A model generated the notes under the pieces. That model did no database searches, had not been told where the DNA came from, and saw only the letters and a program-made list of their open reading frames with translations. Positions 34,391-43,630 of a stretch of 64,000 nt of DNA are shown here, piece after piece. Position 1 is the stretch's first letter, and each line of letters begins with the position of its first letter. Both the position numbers and the translations under genes were made by a program. The stretch lies in NCBI GenBank assembly GCA_963771015.1, contig CAVYRN010000004.1, positions 62,001-126,000 of the forward strand, written 5' to 3'. The stretch comes from CAVSJJ01 sp963771015 (lineage in GTDB: Bacteria; Actinomycetota; Actinomycetes; Actinomycetales; Dermatophilaceae).

Positions 34391-35743
34391 GTGAGCACGC
34401 CCACCGCCTCTGACCCCCGCGCCCGGCTCCTGGCCGGGCCGGACCTGTCGGCTGCCCAGCAGCCGGAGTGGCCGGACGCGGACGCGCTCGCCGCCGCGGT
34501 GGCGACCCTGGCGGGCTACCCGCCCCTCGTCTTCGCCGGCGAGTGCGACGTGCTCAAGAACCGGATGGCGGCGGCCTCCCGTGGCGAGGCGTTCGTCCTC
34601 CAGGGCGGGGACTGCGCCGAGACCTTCGCCAGCGCGACGGCCGACAACATCCGCGACCGGGTCAAGACGATCCTCCAGATGGCCGCCGTCCTCACCTACG
34701 GCGCCTCGGTCCCGGTCGTCAAGGTCGGCCGGATGGCCGGGCAGTACGCCAAGCCCCGGTCCAGCTCGACCGAGACCCGCGCCGGGGTGACCCTGCCCGC
34801 CTACCGCGGCGACATGGTCAACGACTTCGAGTTCGCACCGGCCTCCCGGATGCCGAACCCGCAGCGGCTCGTCGACGCGTACCACGCGAGCAGCGCGACG
34901 CTCAACCTCGTCCGGGCGTTCACCCAGGGGGGCTTCGCCGACCTGCGCTACGTCCACGACTGGAACAAGGGCTTCATCGCAAGCGCCGCCAACGCCCGGT
35001 ACGAGCGCCTCGCCCACGACATCGACATGGCGATGAAGTTCATGGCGGCGTGCGGGGCCGACTTCGAGGCGATGAAGACGACCGAGTTCTTCTCGGCCCA
35101 CGAGGCACTCATCCTCGACTACGAGCGCCCGCTGACCCGGGTCGACTCGCGGACCGGCGACCTCTACGACACCTCCGGCCACTTCATCTGGATCGGGGAG
35201 CGCACCCGCGAGCTCGACGGGGCGCACATCGACTTCGTCGCCAAGGTCCGCAACCCGGTCGGGGTCAAGGTCTCCGCGTCGGCCGATGTCGACGACCTGC
35301 TCCGGATGATCGACATGGTCGACCCCGAGCGCGAGCCCGGGCGGCTCACCTTCATCACCCGGATGGGCGCGGGGCGGATCCGCGACGCGCTGCCGGCGAT
35401 CGTCGAGAAGATCACGGCGAGCGGCGCCCGGGTGACCTGGGTGTGCGACCCGATGCACGGCAACACCTTCGAGTCCTCGACGGGGTTGAAGACCCGCGAC
35501 TTCGACGACGTCGTCGAGGAGGTGCGCGGCTTCTTCGAGGTCCACCGGGGGCTCGGCACCATCCCCGGCGGGATCCACGTCGAGCTGACCGGCAACGACG
35601 TCACCGAGTGCATCGGCGGGAGCACGAAGATCGCCGACGCCGACCTCGGCACCCGCTACGAGAGCGTGTGCGACCCGCGGCTGAACCACCAGCAGGCCCT
35701 CGAGCTCGCCTTCCTCGTCGCCGAGATGCTGGGCCGCGACTGA
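34391..35743 (+). CDS. aroG: Class II 3-deoxy-7-phosphoheptulonate synthase
   Basis: 450 residues from GTG 34391. It condenses phosphoenolpyruvate and erythrose 4-phosphate, the first step of the shikimate pathway. Class II (plant/mycobacterial) motifs: AFVLQGGDCAETF (metal Cys), KVGRMAGQYAKPRSS, AYRGDMVN, WIGERTRELDGAHIDF, MGAGRIRDALP, VCDPMHGNTFES and GTIPGGIHVELTG. Corresponds to aroG (Rv2178c). Its stop overlaps the ATG of the next gene (TGATG), indicating coupled translation. trpD of the same biosynthetic network lies 13 kb away. Confidence 0.97.
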   Translation: MSTPTASDPRARLLAGPDLSAAQQPEWPDADALAAAVATLAGYPPLVFAGECDVLKNRMAAASRGEAFVLQGGDCAETFASATADNIRDRVKTILQMAAVLTYGASVPVVKVGRMAGQYAKPRSSSTETRAGVTLPAYRGDMVNDFEFAPASRMPNPQRLVDAYHASSATLNLVRAFTQGGFADLRYVHDWNKGFIASAANARYERLAHDIDMAMKFMAACGADFEAMKTTEFFSAHEALILDYERPLTRVDSRTGDLYDTSGHFIWIGERTRELDGAHIDFVAKVRNPVGVKVSASADVDDLLRMIDMVDPEREPGRLTFITRMGAGRIRDALPAIVEKITASGARVTWVCDPMHGNTFESSTGLKTRDFDDVVEEVRGFFEVHRGLGTIPGGIHVELTGNDVTECIGGSTKIADADLGTRYESVCDPRLNHQQALELAFLVAEMLGRD

Positions 35744-36819
35744 TGGCGGATGCTGTCGGGTCCCGCTCGCCCTGGGTCGCCGACCTGCTCTCGGACACCC
35801 TCACCACCCCGACCGACGACATGCGCGAGGCGATGGCCCACGCGCCGGTCGGTGACGACGTGTTCGGCGAGGACCCCACCGTCCTGAGGCTGCAGGACCG
35901 GGTCGCCGCGCTCCTCGGCCACGAGGCGGCGCTGTTCACCCCGAGCGGGTCGATGGCCAACCAGCTCGGGGTGCGGCTCCACGCCGAGCCCGGCCAGGAG
36001 ATCATCGCCGACTCCCTCGCCCACGTCCTGCGCGCCGAGCTCGGGGCCGCGGCGGTCTTCTCCGGGATCACCTCCCGGACCTGGACGAGTCCGCGGGGCC
36101 TGCTCGACCCGGCCGACCCGATCGCCCTCATGGCGACCGACGGCGGCCCCTACCAGGTGCGCACCGCGGCCGTCGTCATCGAGAACACCCACAACTTCGG
36201 TGGTGGCACGGTCCAGCCCCTGGAGGCGATGCAGTCGCTCGCCGCGCACTGCCGTGAGCACGGGGTCGCCGTCCACGTGGACGGCGCCCGGCTGTGGAAC
36301 GCCCACATCGCCACGGGGGTGCCGCTGGCGGCCTACGGCGGCTGCGCCGACACCGTCAGCGTCTGCCTGTCCAAGGGGCTCGGCGCTCCGGTCGGCTCGC
36401 TCCTCGTCGGCTCGGCCGAGCTGGTCGCGCGGGCCCGCGTGTGGCGCAAGCGCTACGGCGGAGGGATGCGGCAGGTCGGCATCCTCGCCGCGGCGGGCCT
36501 GTTCGCCCTCGACCACCACCTCGAGCGCCTCGCCGACGACCACGCACGGGCGCAGCGGTTCGCCCAGGCCGCCGCAGGTGCCGCTCCCGGCGTCATCGAC
36601 CCGGCGACCGTGCAGACGAACATCGTGATCCTCGACGTCGGGGCGGCCGGATGGCGGGCACCCGACTTCGTGGCCGCCCTCGAACAGGCCAGGGTGCGGA
36701 CGTATGCCGTGGGCCCCGGCCTCGTGCGCCTCGTGTGGCACCTCGACGTCGACGACGCGGCCACCGACACGGCGACCGAGGCCGTCATGGGCCTGCTCGC
36801 CGCCGGCCCGCGGCGCTGA
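35743..36819 (+). CDS. Low-specificity threonine aldolase family protein
   Basis: 358 residues. PLP fold-type I: DLLSDTLTTPTDDMREAM start, VGDDVFGEDPTV, LFTPSGSMANQLG, VHVDGARLWNAHIATG (PLP Asp), SVCLSKGLGAPVGSLL (Schiff-base Lys) and RVWRKRYGGGMRQVGI. Cleaves threonine or related beta-hydroxy amino acids to glycine and an aldehyde. Coupled to aroG by a one-base overlap. Confidence 0.93.
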   Translation: MADAVGSRSPWVADLLSDTLTTPTDDMREAMAHAPVGDDVFGEDPTVLRLQDRVAALLGHEAALFTPSGSMANQLGVRLHAEPGQEIIADSLAHVLRAELGAAAVFSGITSRTWTSPRGLLDPADPIALMATDGGPYQVRTAAVVIENTHNFGGGTVQPLEAMQSLAAHCREHGVAVHVDGARLWNAHIATGVPLAAYGGCADTVSVCLSKGLGAPVGSLLVGSAELVARARVWRKRYGGGMRQVGILAAAGLFALDHHLERLADDHARAQRFAQAAAGAAPGVIDPATVQTNIVILDVGAAGWRAPDFVAALEQARVRTYAVGPGLVRLVWHLDVDDAATDTATEAVMGLLAAGPRR

Positions 36820-36887
36820 CCGAGCGACCCGTCCGGTCCGCCCGGACCCGCCCTGACTCGCCCGCCGCCGTGGCGAACCGTGGCCGG

Positions 36888-37814
36888 TCACACCTCGTGG
36901 TGCAGGATCTCCGGGGGCGGGTCGGCGAGGGCGGTGGCGTCCGCGTCGCGGTGCTCGCCGCGCAGCTCGACGAGGTACATCGCCGCGAGCACGAGCCCGC
37001 CGCCGAGCAGCATCCGTCCGGTCAGTGACTCGCCGCCGAACCAGACGGCGAACAGCGCGGCGAAGACCGGTTCCATCGACATGACGATCGCCGCCCGGGT
37101 GGCGGTGAGATGGCCCTGGGCCCACGTCTGCGCCCACAGCGCCGCCGCCCCGGCGATGACGGCCATGTAGAGCACCGAGGCCCACTGTCCCCCGCCGCTG
37201 GGCAGGGTGATCCCGCCCGGGAGCGCCCCGACGATGCTGATGGCGGCGATGGTGCCGGCCTGGACGGTCGCCAGGCCGACGGCGGCGGCCGGCGTCGACC
37301 ATCGACCGAGGGCGATGATGTGCAGGGCGTAGAACACGGCCGAGGCCAGGGTGAGGAGCTCGCCCGGTCCGGCCGAGAGCCCGCGCAGTGACAGCACGGC
37401 GAGCCCGGACATCGTCATGGCGACCGCCAGCCAGGTCACCCGCCCGACCCGGTCGCGGAAGATGACCGCGCCGAGGACCGGCGTGAGGACGACGTAGGTG
37501 CCGGTGATGAAGCCCGACACCGACGCGTCGGTGTGCTGCAGCCCGATCGTCTGGAGCACCTGGGCCGTGCCGTAGAAGGCGCCGAGGACGACGCCGACCC
37601 GGACCTCGCGACGGGACAGGGCCAGGGTCTGGCGGCGGAACGCCACCGCCATGACCGCCGCCCCGATCGCGAACCGCACCGCGAGGAAGTCCACCGGAGG
37701 GAGGGAGGTGACGAGGTCACGGATGAGGAAGAACGTCGACCCCCACGTGGCGGTGAGCGCGAGCAGCAGGAGGGTGGCGAGCCGGCTCGCGCCGACGCGG
37801 GACAGGAGGGACAC
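36888..37814 (-). CDS. EamA/DMT superfamily transporter
   Basis: 308 residues from GTG. Ten hydrophobic helices in two EamA repeats (start LATLLLLALTATWGSTFFLI, second repeat from about residue 155). DMT proteins are usually exporters of amino acids or metabolites. It follows pknL by 10 bases on the same strand, so the two may be co-transcribed; it is convergent with the threonine aldolase. Substrate not inferable. Confidence 0.92.
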   Translation of the reverse strand: MSLLSRVGASRLATLLLLALTATWGSTFFLIRDLVTSLPPVDFLAVRFAIGAAVMAVAFRRQTLALSRREVRVGVVLGAFYGTAQVLQTIGLQHTDASVSGFITGTYVVLTPVLGAVIFRDRVGRVTWLAVAMTMSGLAVLSLRGLSAGPGELLTLASAVFYALHIIALGRWSTPAAAVGLATVQAGTIAAISIVGALPGGITLPSGGGQWASVLYMAVIAGAAALWAQTWAQGHLTATRAAIVMSMEPVFAALFAVWFGGESLTGRMLLGGGLVLAAMYLVELRGEHRDADATALADPPPEILHHEV

Positions 37815-37824
37815 CGAGGCCGGC

Positions 37825-39744
37825 TCAGACCGTCGTGAGGGTCACGGTGCTGCCCTTGGGGGCGCTCGAGCCGCCGGCCGGGTCCTGGAGCCGGACGGTG
37901 CCGAAGAAGCCGCCGAGGACCCGCTTGACCTTGACCTTGAAGCCCGCAGCCTCGAGTGTGGCCTTGGCCTGCACCACCTGCTGGCCGACGACGTCGGGGA
38001 CGGTCACCATGACCGGGCCCTTGGAGACGACGAGGGTGACGAGGTCCCCCCTGAAGAGGGTGCCGCTCGACGGGTCCTGGCTGATGACGCTGCCCTTGGG
38101 CACGGTGTCGCTGTAGTCCTGCTTCGTCGCGTCGACCTTCAGCCCCGCCTTGGTCAGCGCCGCGACGGCCGCGTCGGCGTTCTGGCCGGTCCAGTCGACG
38201 ACGTCGATGGGCTCTCGGCCCTGGCTCTGGACAAGGGTGATGGTCGCGCCGGGCTTGAGCCGGGTGCCGGTCTTGGGGTCGGCGCCGATGACCAGGCCGT
38301 CGGCGACCTGCTCGCTGTAGGCCTGGGTCACCGAACCCACGGTGAGGTGGCTGTCGGCGACGGCGGCCTTGGCGGCGTCCAGGGACATCCCCGTCACGTC
38401 GGGCACGGCATACCGTTCCTGGCCCTTGGAGACGACGAGGACGACCGCCTGGGCGCGCCGGATCTGGGTCCCCGCGCCGGGGTCGGAGGAGACGACGACG
38501 CCGGCACGGACCGTCTCGTCGAACGCCAGGCGGACGTCGGCGTGCAGGTGATGCTGCGCCAGGGCGGACTCGGCCGCCGTCTGGGTCTTGCCGACGAGGG
38601 TCGGGACGGTCTCGACCGTCCCCGGGCCGCCGACGAAGAACCACGTCACCGCGGCGAGGAGCAGGGCGGAGAGGACGACGAGGACCCACGGCCAGCGCTT
38701 GCGCCGAGCCACGACCTCACCGTCCGGGGGAGCCTCGTGCGGCGGTGCCAGCGCCGGGATCGGCAGGGCGGTGGTCCGATGGGTCTGCGTGTCGGCGAGG
38801 GCAGCGAGGTCGCCGACGCTGAGGACGGCCGTGCGGGCGTCGGCGTGGTCGTGGACCCCCTCGGCATCCGTCGGCCGGGCGTCGAGGGCGACGCCGCTCA
38901 GCCCGGCGTGCACCTGACGGACCAGGCCGAGCATCTCGCCGGCGTCGCGCGGGCGCTGGTCGGGGTCTCGTGCCGTGGCCCGGGCGACGAGGGCGTCGAG
39001 CTGCTCGGGGACGTCGGGGTTGCGCGACGAGGGCCGCGGGACGCCGCCGTGGACGTGCTGGTAGGCGACGTTGATCGGGGTGTCGCCGGTGAAGGCCTTG
39101 GAGCCGGTCAGCATCTCGAAGAGGATGAGCCCGACGGCGTAGACGTCGCTGCGGGCGTCGGCGATCCCGCGCTCCACCTGCTCGGGGGAGAGGTAGGCCA
39201 CCGTCCCGAGGATCATCCCGTGCGAGGCCGTGCTCGTCTGTGACGTCACCGCCCGGGCCAGACCGAAGTCGGCCACCTTGACCGTCCCGTCCGGGCGGAG
39301 GATGACGTTCTCGGGCTTGACGTCGCGGTGGATGAGCCCGGCCGCGTGGGCCGCTGCGAGTGCCGCGAGGATCGGCTCGAGGATGTCGAGGGCCGCCCGG
39401 GGGGTGAGCGCGCCCTCGGCCGTGATGACCTCGCGCAGGGTGTGTCCGGGGACGTACTCCATGGCGAGGAACATCTGTCCGGCGTCCTCGCCCTGGTCGA
39501 AGACCTGGACGATGTTGGGGTGGCTCAGCTGCGCCGCCGAGCGGGCCTCCCGGCGGAACCGGGACACGAACGTCTCGTCGTGGACCAGGTGCTGGCGCAT
39601 GACCTTGAGGGCGACCTCGCGGTCCAGCCGGTTGTCGAGGGCGAGGTAGACCGTCGCCATCCCACCCTCGGCGAGCCGCTCGATGACCTGGTACCGGCCA
39701 TCGAGGAGCTGGCCGACGAGGGCGTCGGCGGCGGCGGAGGACAC
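37825..39744 (-). CDS. pknL: Serine/threonine protein kinase with four PASTA domains (PknL-like)
   Basis: 639 residues from GTG 39744. The kinase domain (about 18-280) has the glycine loop LAEGGMATVY, Lys47, HRDVKPEN (Asp141), DFG at 159-161 and an activation loop with Thr/Ser (SQTSTASHG). One membrane helix lies at 352-371. Four extracellular PASTA repeats follow (about 380-639), each opening with a VP/VV-x-x-x-G motif; PASTA domains bind peptidoglycan fragments. Gene order and domain plan match PknL (Rv2176), and its known substrate type Rv2175c is encoded 1.3 kb away. Confidence 0.95.
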   Translation of the reverse strand: MSSAAADALVGQLLDGRYQVIERLAEGGMATVYLALDNRLDREVALKVMRQHLVHDETFVSRFRREARSAAQLSHPNIVQVFDQGEDAGQMFLAMEYVPGHTLREVITAEGALTPRAALDILEPILAALAAAHAAGLIHRDVKPENVILRPDGTVKVADFGLARAVTSQTSTASHGMILGTVAYLSPEQVERGIADARSDVYAVGLILFEMLTGSKAFTGDTPINVAYQHVHGGVPRPSSRNPDVPEQLDALVARATARDPDQRPRDAGEMLGLVRQVHAGLSGVALDARPTDAEGVHDHADARTAVLSVGDLAALADTQTHRTTALPIPALAPPHEAPPDGEVVARRKRWPWVLVVLSALLLAAVTWFFVGGPGTVETVPTLVGKTQTAAESALAQHHLHADVRLAFDETVRAGVVVSSDPGAGTQIRRAQAVVLVVSKGQERYAVPDVTGMSLDAAKAAVADSHLTVGSVTQAYSEQVADGLVIGADPKTGTRLKPGATITLVQSQGREPIDVVDWTGQNADAAVAALTKAGLKVDATKQDYSDTVPKGSVISQDPSSGTLFRGDLVTLVVSKGPVMVTVPDVVGQQVVQAKATLEAAGFKVKVKRVLGGFFGTVRLQDPAGGSSAPKGSTVTLTTV

Positions 39745-39822
39745 GTCCGAAGTGTACGTAGCGAACCCCTCACGTTCCGCATCGGCGCCGGGTGCTGGGC
39801 ATCTCCACGGCGCTCCCCGGCA

Positions 39823-39851
39823 GGCCGGGCCCCCGTTCCCGGGGGCCGGCC
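39823..39851 (-). terminator. Strong GC hairpin directly after the LysM-transglycosylase gene
   Basis: On the plus strand GGCCGG and CCCCCG (39823-39835, one bulged G) pair with CGGGGGCCGGCC (39840-39851) around a TTCC loop. It abuts the stop codon at 39852-39854 of the leftward LysM gene. It separates that gene from pknL. Confidence 0.55.
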
Positions 39852-40955
39852 TCACATGCGCTTGCGCAGCGCGGTGACGTTGGCGACATAGCGTCGGGTC
39901 TCGGCATACATGCCCCTGGATCGCAGCGCGCCGAGCCCCTGGTAGTAGGCGGCGACGGCGAGGTCGGTCCGCCCGGTGGCCCGCTCGAGGGTCCGCAGCA
40001 TGACGACGCCGGCGGTGACGTTGTCCGTGGCGTCGAGCAGGTTGAGGCGCCGCCCGACGAGGTCCGAGGCCCACTGCCCCCCGGCGGGGATGACCTGCAT
40101 GATCCCGATGGCGTTCGCGGGGGAGACGGCTCGCTGGTTCCAGCCCGACTCCTGGTAGGCGATGGCGAGCGCGAGCCTGGGGTCGACCCCGTAGGCCCGG
40201 GCGGTGCGGATGACGAGCGCCCTGGTCTGGGTCCGGGTCGGGACCTTCCGGTGCGCGAGGAGGGCGCGGTTGCGGGCGGCGGCCTGGGTGACCCGGGCGC
40301 TGTAGCCGCCGGCGGCCGAGTCGCTGCTCGTGCCCGCGCGCGCCGGGAGGGTGAGGCGCTGGCCGATCCGCAGGACCGAGCCGGGCGAGATGCGGCTCGC
40401 CTTGGCGAGGGCCGTCACGGTCGTGTGGTGTCGCACGGCGATCTCGCTCAGGGTGTCGCCGCGTCGGACGACGTATGCCGTGCCCCGCGGCGCGCCGGCC
40501 GGGCGGACGACCGTCGTGCGGTGGCCGACGACGACCCGCTGGCCGACGTAGATCCGCGAGGGGTCGGCGAGGTGGTTGGTCTTGACCAGGGCGGGGATGC
40601 TCGTGCCGTAGCGGGCCGCTATCCCGCTGAGGGTCTCACCGGCGGCGACCGTGTGGACGCGGACGACGGTCCGGGTCGCCGGCCGGGCGGGTGTCGGGGC
40701 GCTGGTCCGGGGGACCTGGATGCGGGCCCCCGCCTGGAGGGCGCGAGGGTCGGCGACGTGGTTGCGGCTGGCGAGCACGCCAGGCGTGGTCCGGAACCGG
40801 GTGGCGATGCCGATGAGGGTGTCGCCGGGCCGGACGGTGTAGCTGGCCCAGCCGTGTGGCGCCGGGCGGGACTTCTCGACGACCGCCGTCGCCGGAAGCT
40901 GGGCGGCCAGCGGGGCGGCCGGAACGTGGGCCGCGGGCGGCAGGGTGATGAGCAC
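39852..40955 (-). CDS. LysM repeat, lytic transglycosylase (SLT) domain protein
   Basis: 367 residues from GTG 40955 (an AAAGGGGG ribosome site is upstream). Three LysM modules open with SYTVRPGDTL, VHTVAAGETL and AYVVRRGDTL. They are joined by short Ala/Pro/Thr linkers and followed by an SLT domain with the catalytic Glu in LALAIAYQESGWNQ and then NAIGIMQV. It should bind and cleave peptidoglycan glycan strands. The predicted N-terminus (VLITLPPAAHVPAAPL) is not a convincing signal peptide, which is odd for a wall enzyme. Divergent from the Rv2175c-type gene. Confidence 0.9.
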   Translation of the reverse strand: MLITLPPAAHVPAAPLAAQLPATAVVEKSRPAPHGWASYTVRPGDTLIGIATRFRTTPGVLASRNHVADPRALQAGARIQVPRTSAPTPARPATRTVVRVHTVAAGETLSGIAARYGTSIPALVKTNHLADPSRIYVGQRVVVGHRTTVVRPAGAPRGTAYVVRRGDTLSEIAVRHHTTVTALAKASRISPGSVLRIGQRLTLPARAGTSSDSAAGGYSARVTQAAARNRALLAHRKVPTRTQTRALVIRTARAYGVDPRLALAIAYQESGWNQRAVSPANAIGIMQVIPAGGQWASDLVGRRLNLLDATDNVTAGVVMLRTLERATGRTDLAVAAYYQGLGALRSRGMYAETRRYVANVTALRKRM

Positions 40956-41055
40956 GTGACGCCCCCTTTCCTGGAGCCTGTGAAGGAAGTGACAATTGGG
41001 GCTCCCGTGATGAAAGGTACAGGAGTCACACAGGTTTGCGCCGATATGGCACGCT

Positions 41056-41427
41056 GTGCCGGTGACTCCTGCCGATGTCGTCGCGCTCGTCCCCGACTGG
41101 CTCACCCTCCCCGACGTCGCCGACCGGATCGGCCGCTCGGTCGGGGTGGTGCGCCGGCTCATCGAGGACGGCGAGCTCATCGCGGTGCGGGTCGGCGATC
41201 GGCGGATCCTCTCGGTGCCGGCGGCCTTCCTCGACGCCGACGGCCCACTGCCGTCCCTCAAGGGGACCTTCACCGTCCTCGCGGACGGGGGGATGGACGA
41301 GGTCGAGACACTGCGGTGGCTCTTCACGCCCGACGCGACGCTCACCGGAGGTGGCACGCCGGTCGACGCGCTGCGGGCGGGGCGCAAGACCGAGGTGCGT
41401 CGGCGCGCCATGGAGGTGGCCCTCTAG
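41056..41427 (+). CDS. Rv2175c-type winged-helix DNA-binding protein
   Basis: 123 residues from GTG. Residues 12-55 form a MerR/excisionase-like helix-turn-helix (WLTLPDVADRIGRSVGVVRRLIEDGELIAVRVGDRR), followed by a C-terminal helical domain (DEVETLRWLFTP). In M. tuberculosis the homologue Rv2175c is a DNA-binding substrate of PknL; here pknL lies nearby, supporting the same link. A Thr at residue 4 is a possible phosphosite (inference). Convergent with the polyprenyl synthase gene; a GGTCC/GGACC hairpin lies between. Confidence 0.88.
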   Translation: MPVTPADVVALVPDWLTLPDVADRIGRSVGVVRRLIEDGELIAVRVGDRRILSVPAAFLDADGPLPSLKGTFTVLADGGMDEVETLRWLFTPDATLTGGGTPVDALRAGRKTEVRRRAMEVAL

Positions 41428-41471
41428 AAAGGTGCCGGATGGTCCTTGGGCTGGGACCCGGCCGGGGGCGG

Positions 41472-42584
41472 TCAGGCGCTGCGTGTCGTCGAGGCGTCGA
41501 TGAGACCCTCGAGCACGGCCGCTGCCTCGGGGCTGACGCCCGCAGCCTCCCGCAGCGCCTCGCGGGCACCGCGGGAGAGCCGTTCGATCTCGGTCTCGAC
41601 CGCCGCGACGGCACCCGAGCCGGTGATGATGCCGCGCAGGTCCTCGACGTGCTCGTCGAGCAGGTCCGGGCGTCCGAGGAGGGCCTCCACCCGGGCCCGG
41701 CCGCCCGCGTCGGCACCGGTGAGGGTATGGGCGAGCAGGACGGTCCGCTTCCCCTCGCGCAGGTCGTCGCCGGCCGGCTTGCCCGTCGTGGCGGGGTCCC
41801 CGAACACCCCCAGCAGGTCGTCCCGCAGCTGGAAGGCATGGCCGAGGTCGAGCCCGTAGCGGGAGAGGCGCTCCAGGTCCGGGCCGGTCAGCCCACCCGC
41901 GGCCGCGCCGATGAGCAGGGGGTGCTCGATCGTGTACTTGGCGCTCTTGTAGCGGATCACCCGGCTGGCCCGCTCGATCCTCTCCGCGGTGCCGAGGTCG
42001 TCCCACGGGCGGACCGACTCGACGACGTCGAGGAACTGGCCGGCCATGAGCTGGGTGCGCATCCGGTCGAACAGGTGTCGTGCCCGGGCGAGCTCCTCGG
42101 CGGGCAGTCCGCAGGTCGAGTACAGCTCCTCGGTCCAGTTCAGGCAGAGGTTGCCGGCGAGGATCGCCCCGGCCAGCCCGAACCGGTCCGCGTCGCCGCT
42201 CCAGCCGCGCCCCGCGTGGTGCTGGGCCAGGGCCCGGTGGGCGGCCGGCATACCGCGCCTGGTGTCGCTGTCGTCCATGACGTCGTCGTGGATGAGCGCG
42301 GCGGCCTGGAAGAACTCCATCGCGGTCGCGAGCCGGATGAGCTCATCGGAGTCCGGCCGGCCGGCGGCGCGGTAGCCCCAGTAGAGGAACGCGGCGCGCA
42401 GCCGCTTCCCCCCGGTGAGCAGGGACCGGATCGCCTCGAGGAGGTCGCCGACGTCGGGCCCGATCTCAGCGAGGACCTCGGCCTGGGCGGCCAGCTCGTC
42501 GTCGATGCACGCCTGGACCCGGGAGCGCAGGTCGGCGGTGTCGAGCGGGCTGTCCACGAGGTCTCCTGGGACGGGTCTCATCAT
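41472..42584 (-). CDS. Polyprenyl (geranylgeranyl-type) diphosphate synthase
   Basis: 370 residues. Trans-prenyltransferase motifs: GGKRLRAAF, first Asp-rich motif ALIHDDVMDDSDTRRG, KSAKYTIEHPLLIGAA, second Asp-rich motif FQLRDDLLGVFGD and GKPAGDDLREGKRT. Adds isopentenyl units to allylic diphosphates for quinones or polyprenols. Corresponds to idsA2 (Rv2173). Divergent from metF with 46 bases between the starts. Chain length cannot be read reliably. Confidence 0.93.
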   Translation of the reverse strand: MMRPVPGDLVDSPLDTADLRSRVQACIDDELAAQAEVLAEIGPDVGDLLEAIRSLLTGGKRLRAAFLYWGYRAAGRPDSDELIRLATAMEFFQAAALIHDDVMDDSDTRRGMPAAHRALAQHHAGRGWSGDADRFGLAGAILAGNLCLNWTEELYSTCGLPAEELARARHLFDRMRTQLMAGQFLDVVESVRPWDDLGTAERIERASRVIRYKSAKYTIEHPLLIGAAAGGLTGPDLERLSRYGLDLGHAFQLRDDLLGVFGDPATTGKPAGDDLREGKRTVLLAHTLTGADAGGRARVEALLGRPDLLDEHVEDLRGIITGSGAVAAVETEIERLSRGAREALREAAGVSPEAAAVLEGLIDASTTRSA

Positions 42585-42630
42585 GTGCGGCCACGAGCCT
42601 ACGGCCTCCCACGGCAGGTACCCTCACCGC

Positions 42631-43509
42631 ATGGCGTCGATCCCCGGTCTGCTGCGGGCGCAGCGTCCGTCGGTGAGCTTCGAGTTCTTCCCGCCGAAGG
42701 ATGACGAGGGCGAGGCCACGCTGTGGGCGGCGATCCGGCGGCTGGAGCGGGTGCGGCCCGACTTCGTCTCCGTCACCTACGGTGCCGGGGGCTCGACCCA
42801 GGACCGGACGATCCGGGTGACCGAGCGGATCGCGGCCGAGACGATCCTCACCCCGCTGGCCCATCTGACCTGTGTCGGCGCCTCCGTGGCCCAGCTGCGC
42901 AGGGTCATCGGCGCGTATGCCGCGTCCGGGGTCAGCAACATCCTCGCCCTGCGCGGGGACCCGCCGGGGGACGTCCGGGGGGTCTGGGCCCCGCATCCGG
43001 ACGGGCTCGACCACGCCGAGCAGCTCGTCGCCCTCATCCGCTCGCTCGGCGACTTCACCATCGGTGTCGCGGCCTTCCCGGACGTCCACCCCGACAGCCC
43101 CTCGCTCGAGCACGACGTCGAGGTCCTCGTCCGCAAGGCCGACGCGGGGGCGAGCTTCGCCGTCACCCAGATGGTCTTCGACGCCGACCGCTACCTGCGG
43201 CTGCGTGACCTCGTCACGGCTCGTCGCGACCTGCCCATCACCCCGGGGCTGATGCCGGTGACGAACCTGCGCCAGATCACCCGGATGTCCGAGCTCATGG
43301 GGACGCCGCTGCCCTCGGCCGTCGTCTCCCGGCTGCGGGCGGTGGGCGAGGACCGGGCCGCGGTGCGGGAGGTCGGCGTCCGGATCGCGACCGAGCTCGC
43401 CGAGCGGATGCTCGCCGAGGGGGCGCCCGGGCTGCACTTCATCACGATGAACCGCTCGACCGCGACCCTCGAGGTCTTCGACAACCTCGGCCTGGGCGTC
43501 GCCTCGTAG
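42631..43509 (+). CDS. metF: Methylenetetrahydrofolate reductase family protein
   Basis: 292 residues. Motifs: SFEFFPPKDDEGE (catalytic Glu), FVSVTYGAGGSTQDRT, HLTCVGAS, NILALRGDPPG, VAAFPDVHP and FAVTQMVFDADRY. Reduces 5,10-methylene-THF to 5-methyl-THF for methionine synthesis. Its place beside the polyprenyl synthase matches Rv2172c of M. tuberculosis, which is described as a divergent MTHFR-like protein, so activity should not be taken for granted. Confidence 0.93.
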   Translation: MASIPGLLRAQRPSVSFEFFPPKDDEGEATLWAAIRRLERVRPDFVSVTYGAGGSTQDRTIRVTERIAAETILTPLAHLTCVGASVAQLRRVIGAYAASGVSNILALRGDPPGDVRGVWAPHPDGLDHAEQLVALIRSLGDFTIGVAAFPDVHPDSPSLEHDVEVLVRKADAGASFAVTQMVFDADRYLRLRDLVTARRDLPITPGLMPVTNLRQITRMSELMGTPLPSAVVSRLRAVGEDRAAVREVGVRIATELAERMLAEGAPGLHFITMNRSTATLEVFDNLGLGVAS

Positions 43510-43558
43510 CCGGTTCGCCCGACCCCGCCGGCCGGGGCGCGGCGTGCCGAGAGGTGGA

Positions 43559-43601
43559 GATCCGCCCCATCAGCCGCCGCGAAGGGGCGGATCGCCGCCC
43601 C
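43559..43601. terminator. Overlapping alternative hairpins between convergent genes
   Basis: GATCCGCCCC (43559-43568) pairs with GGGGCGGATC (43584-43593). The same right arm GGGGCGG (43584-43590) can instead pair with CCGCCCC (43595-43601) around ATCG. The element lies between the convergent stops of metF and the YbaK gene and could end transcription from both sides. Confidence 0.5.
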
Positions 43602-43630
43602 TCGGTGAGCCTGAGCCCCCGGCGACCGGG

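Noticed and set aside
41025..41040. CRP-like half site GTCACACAG between the LysM gene and the Rv2175c-type gene
   Set aside because: No matching TGTGA half at the required six-base spacing; only one half-site is present.
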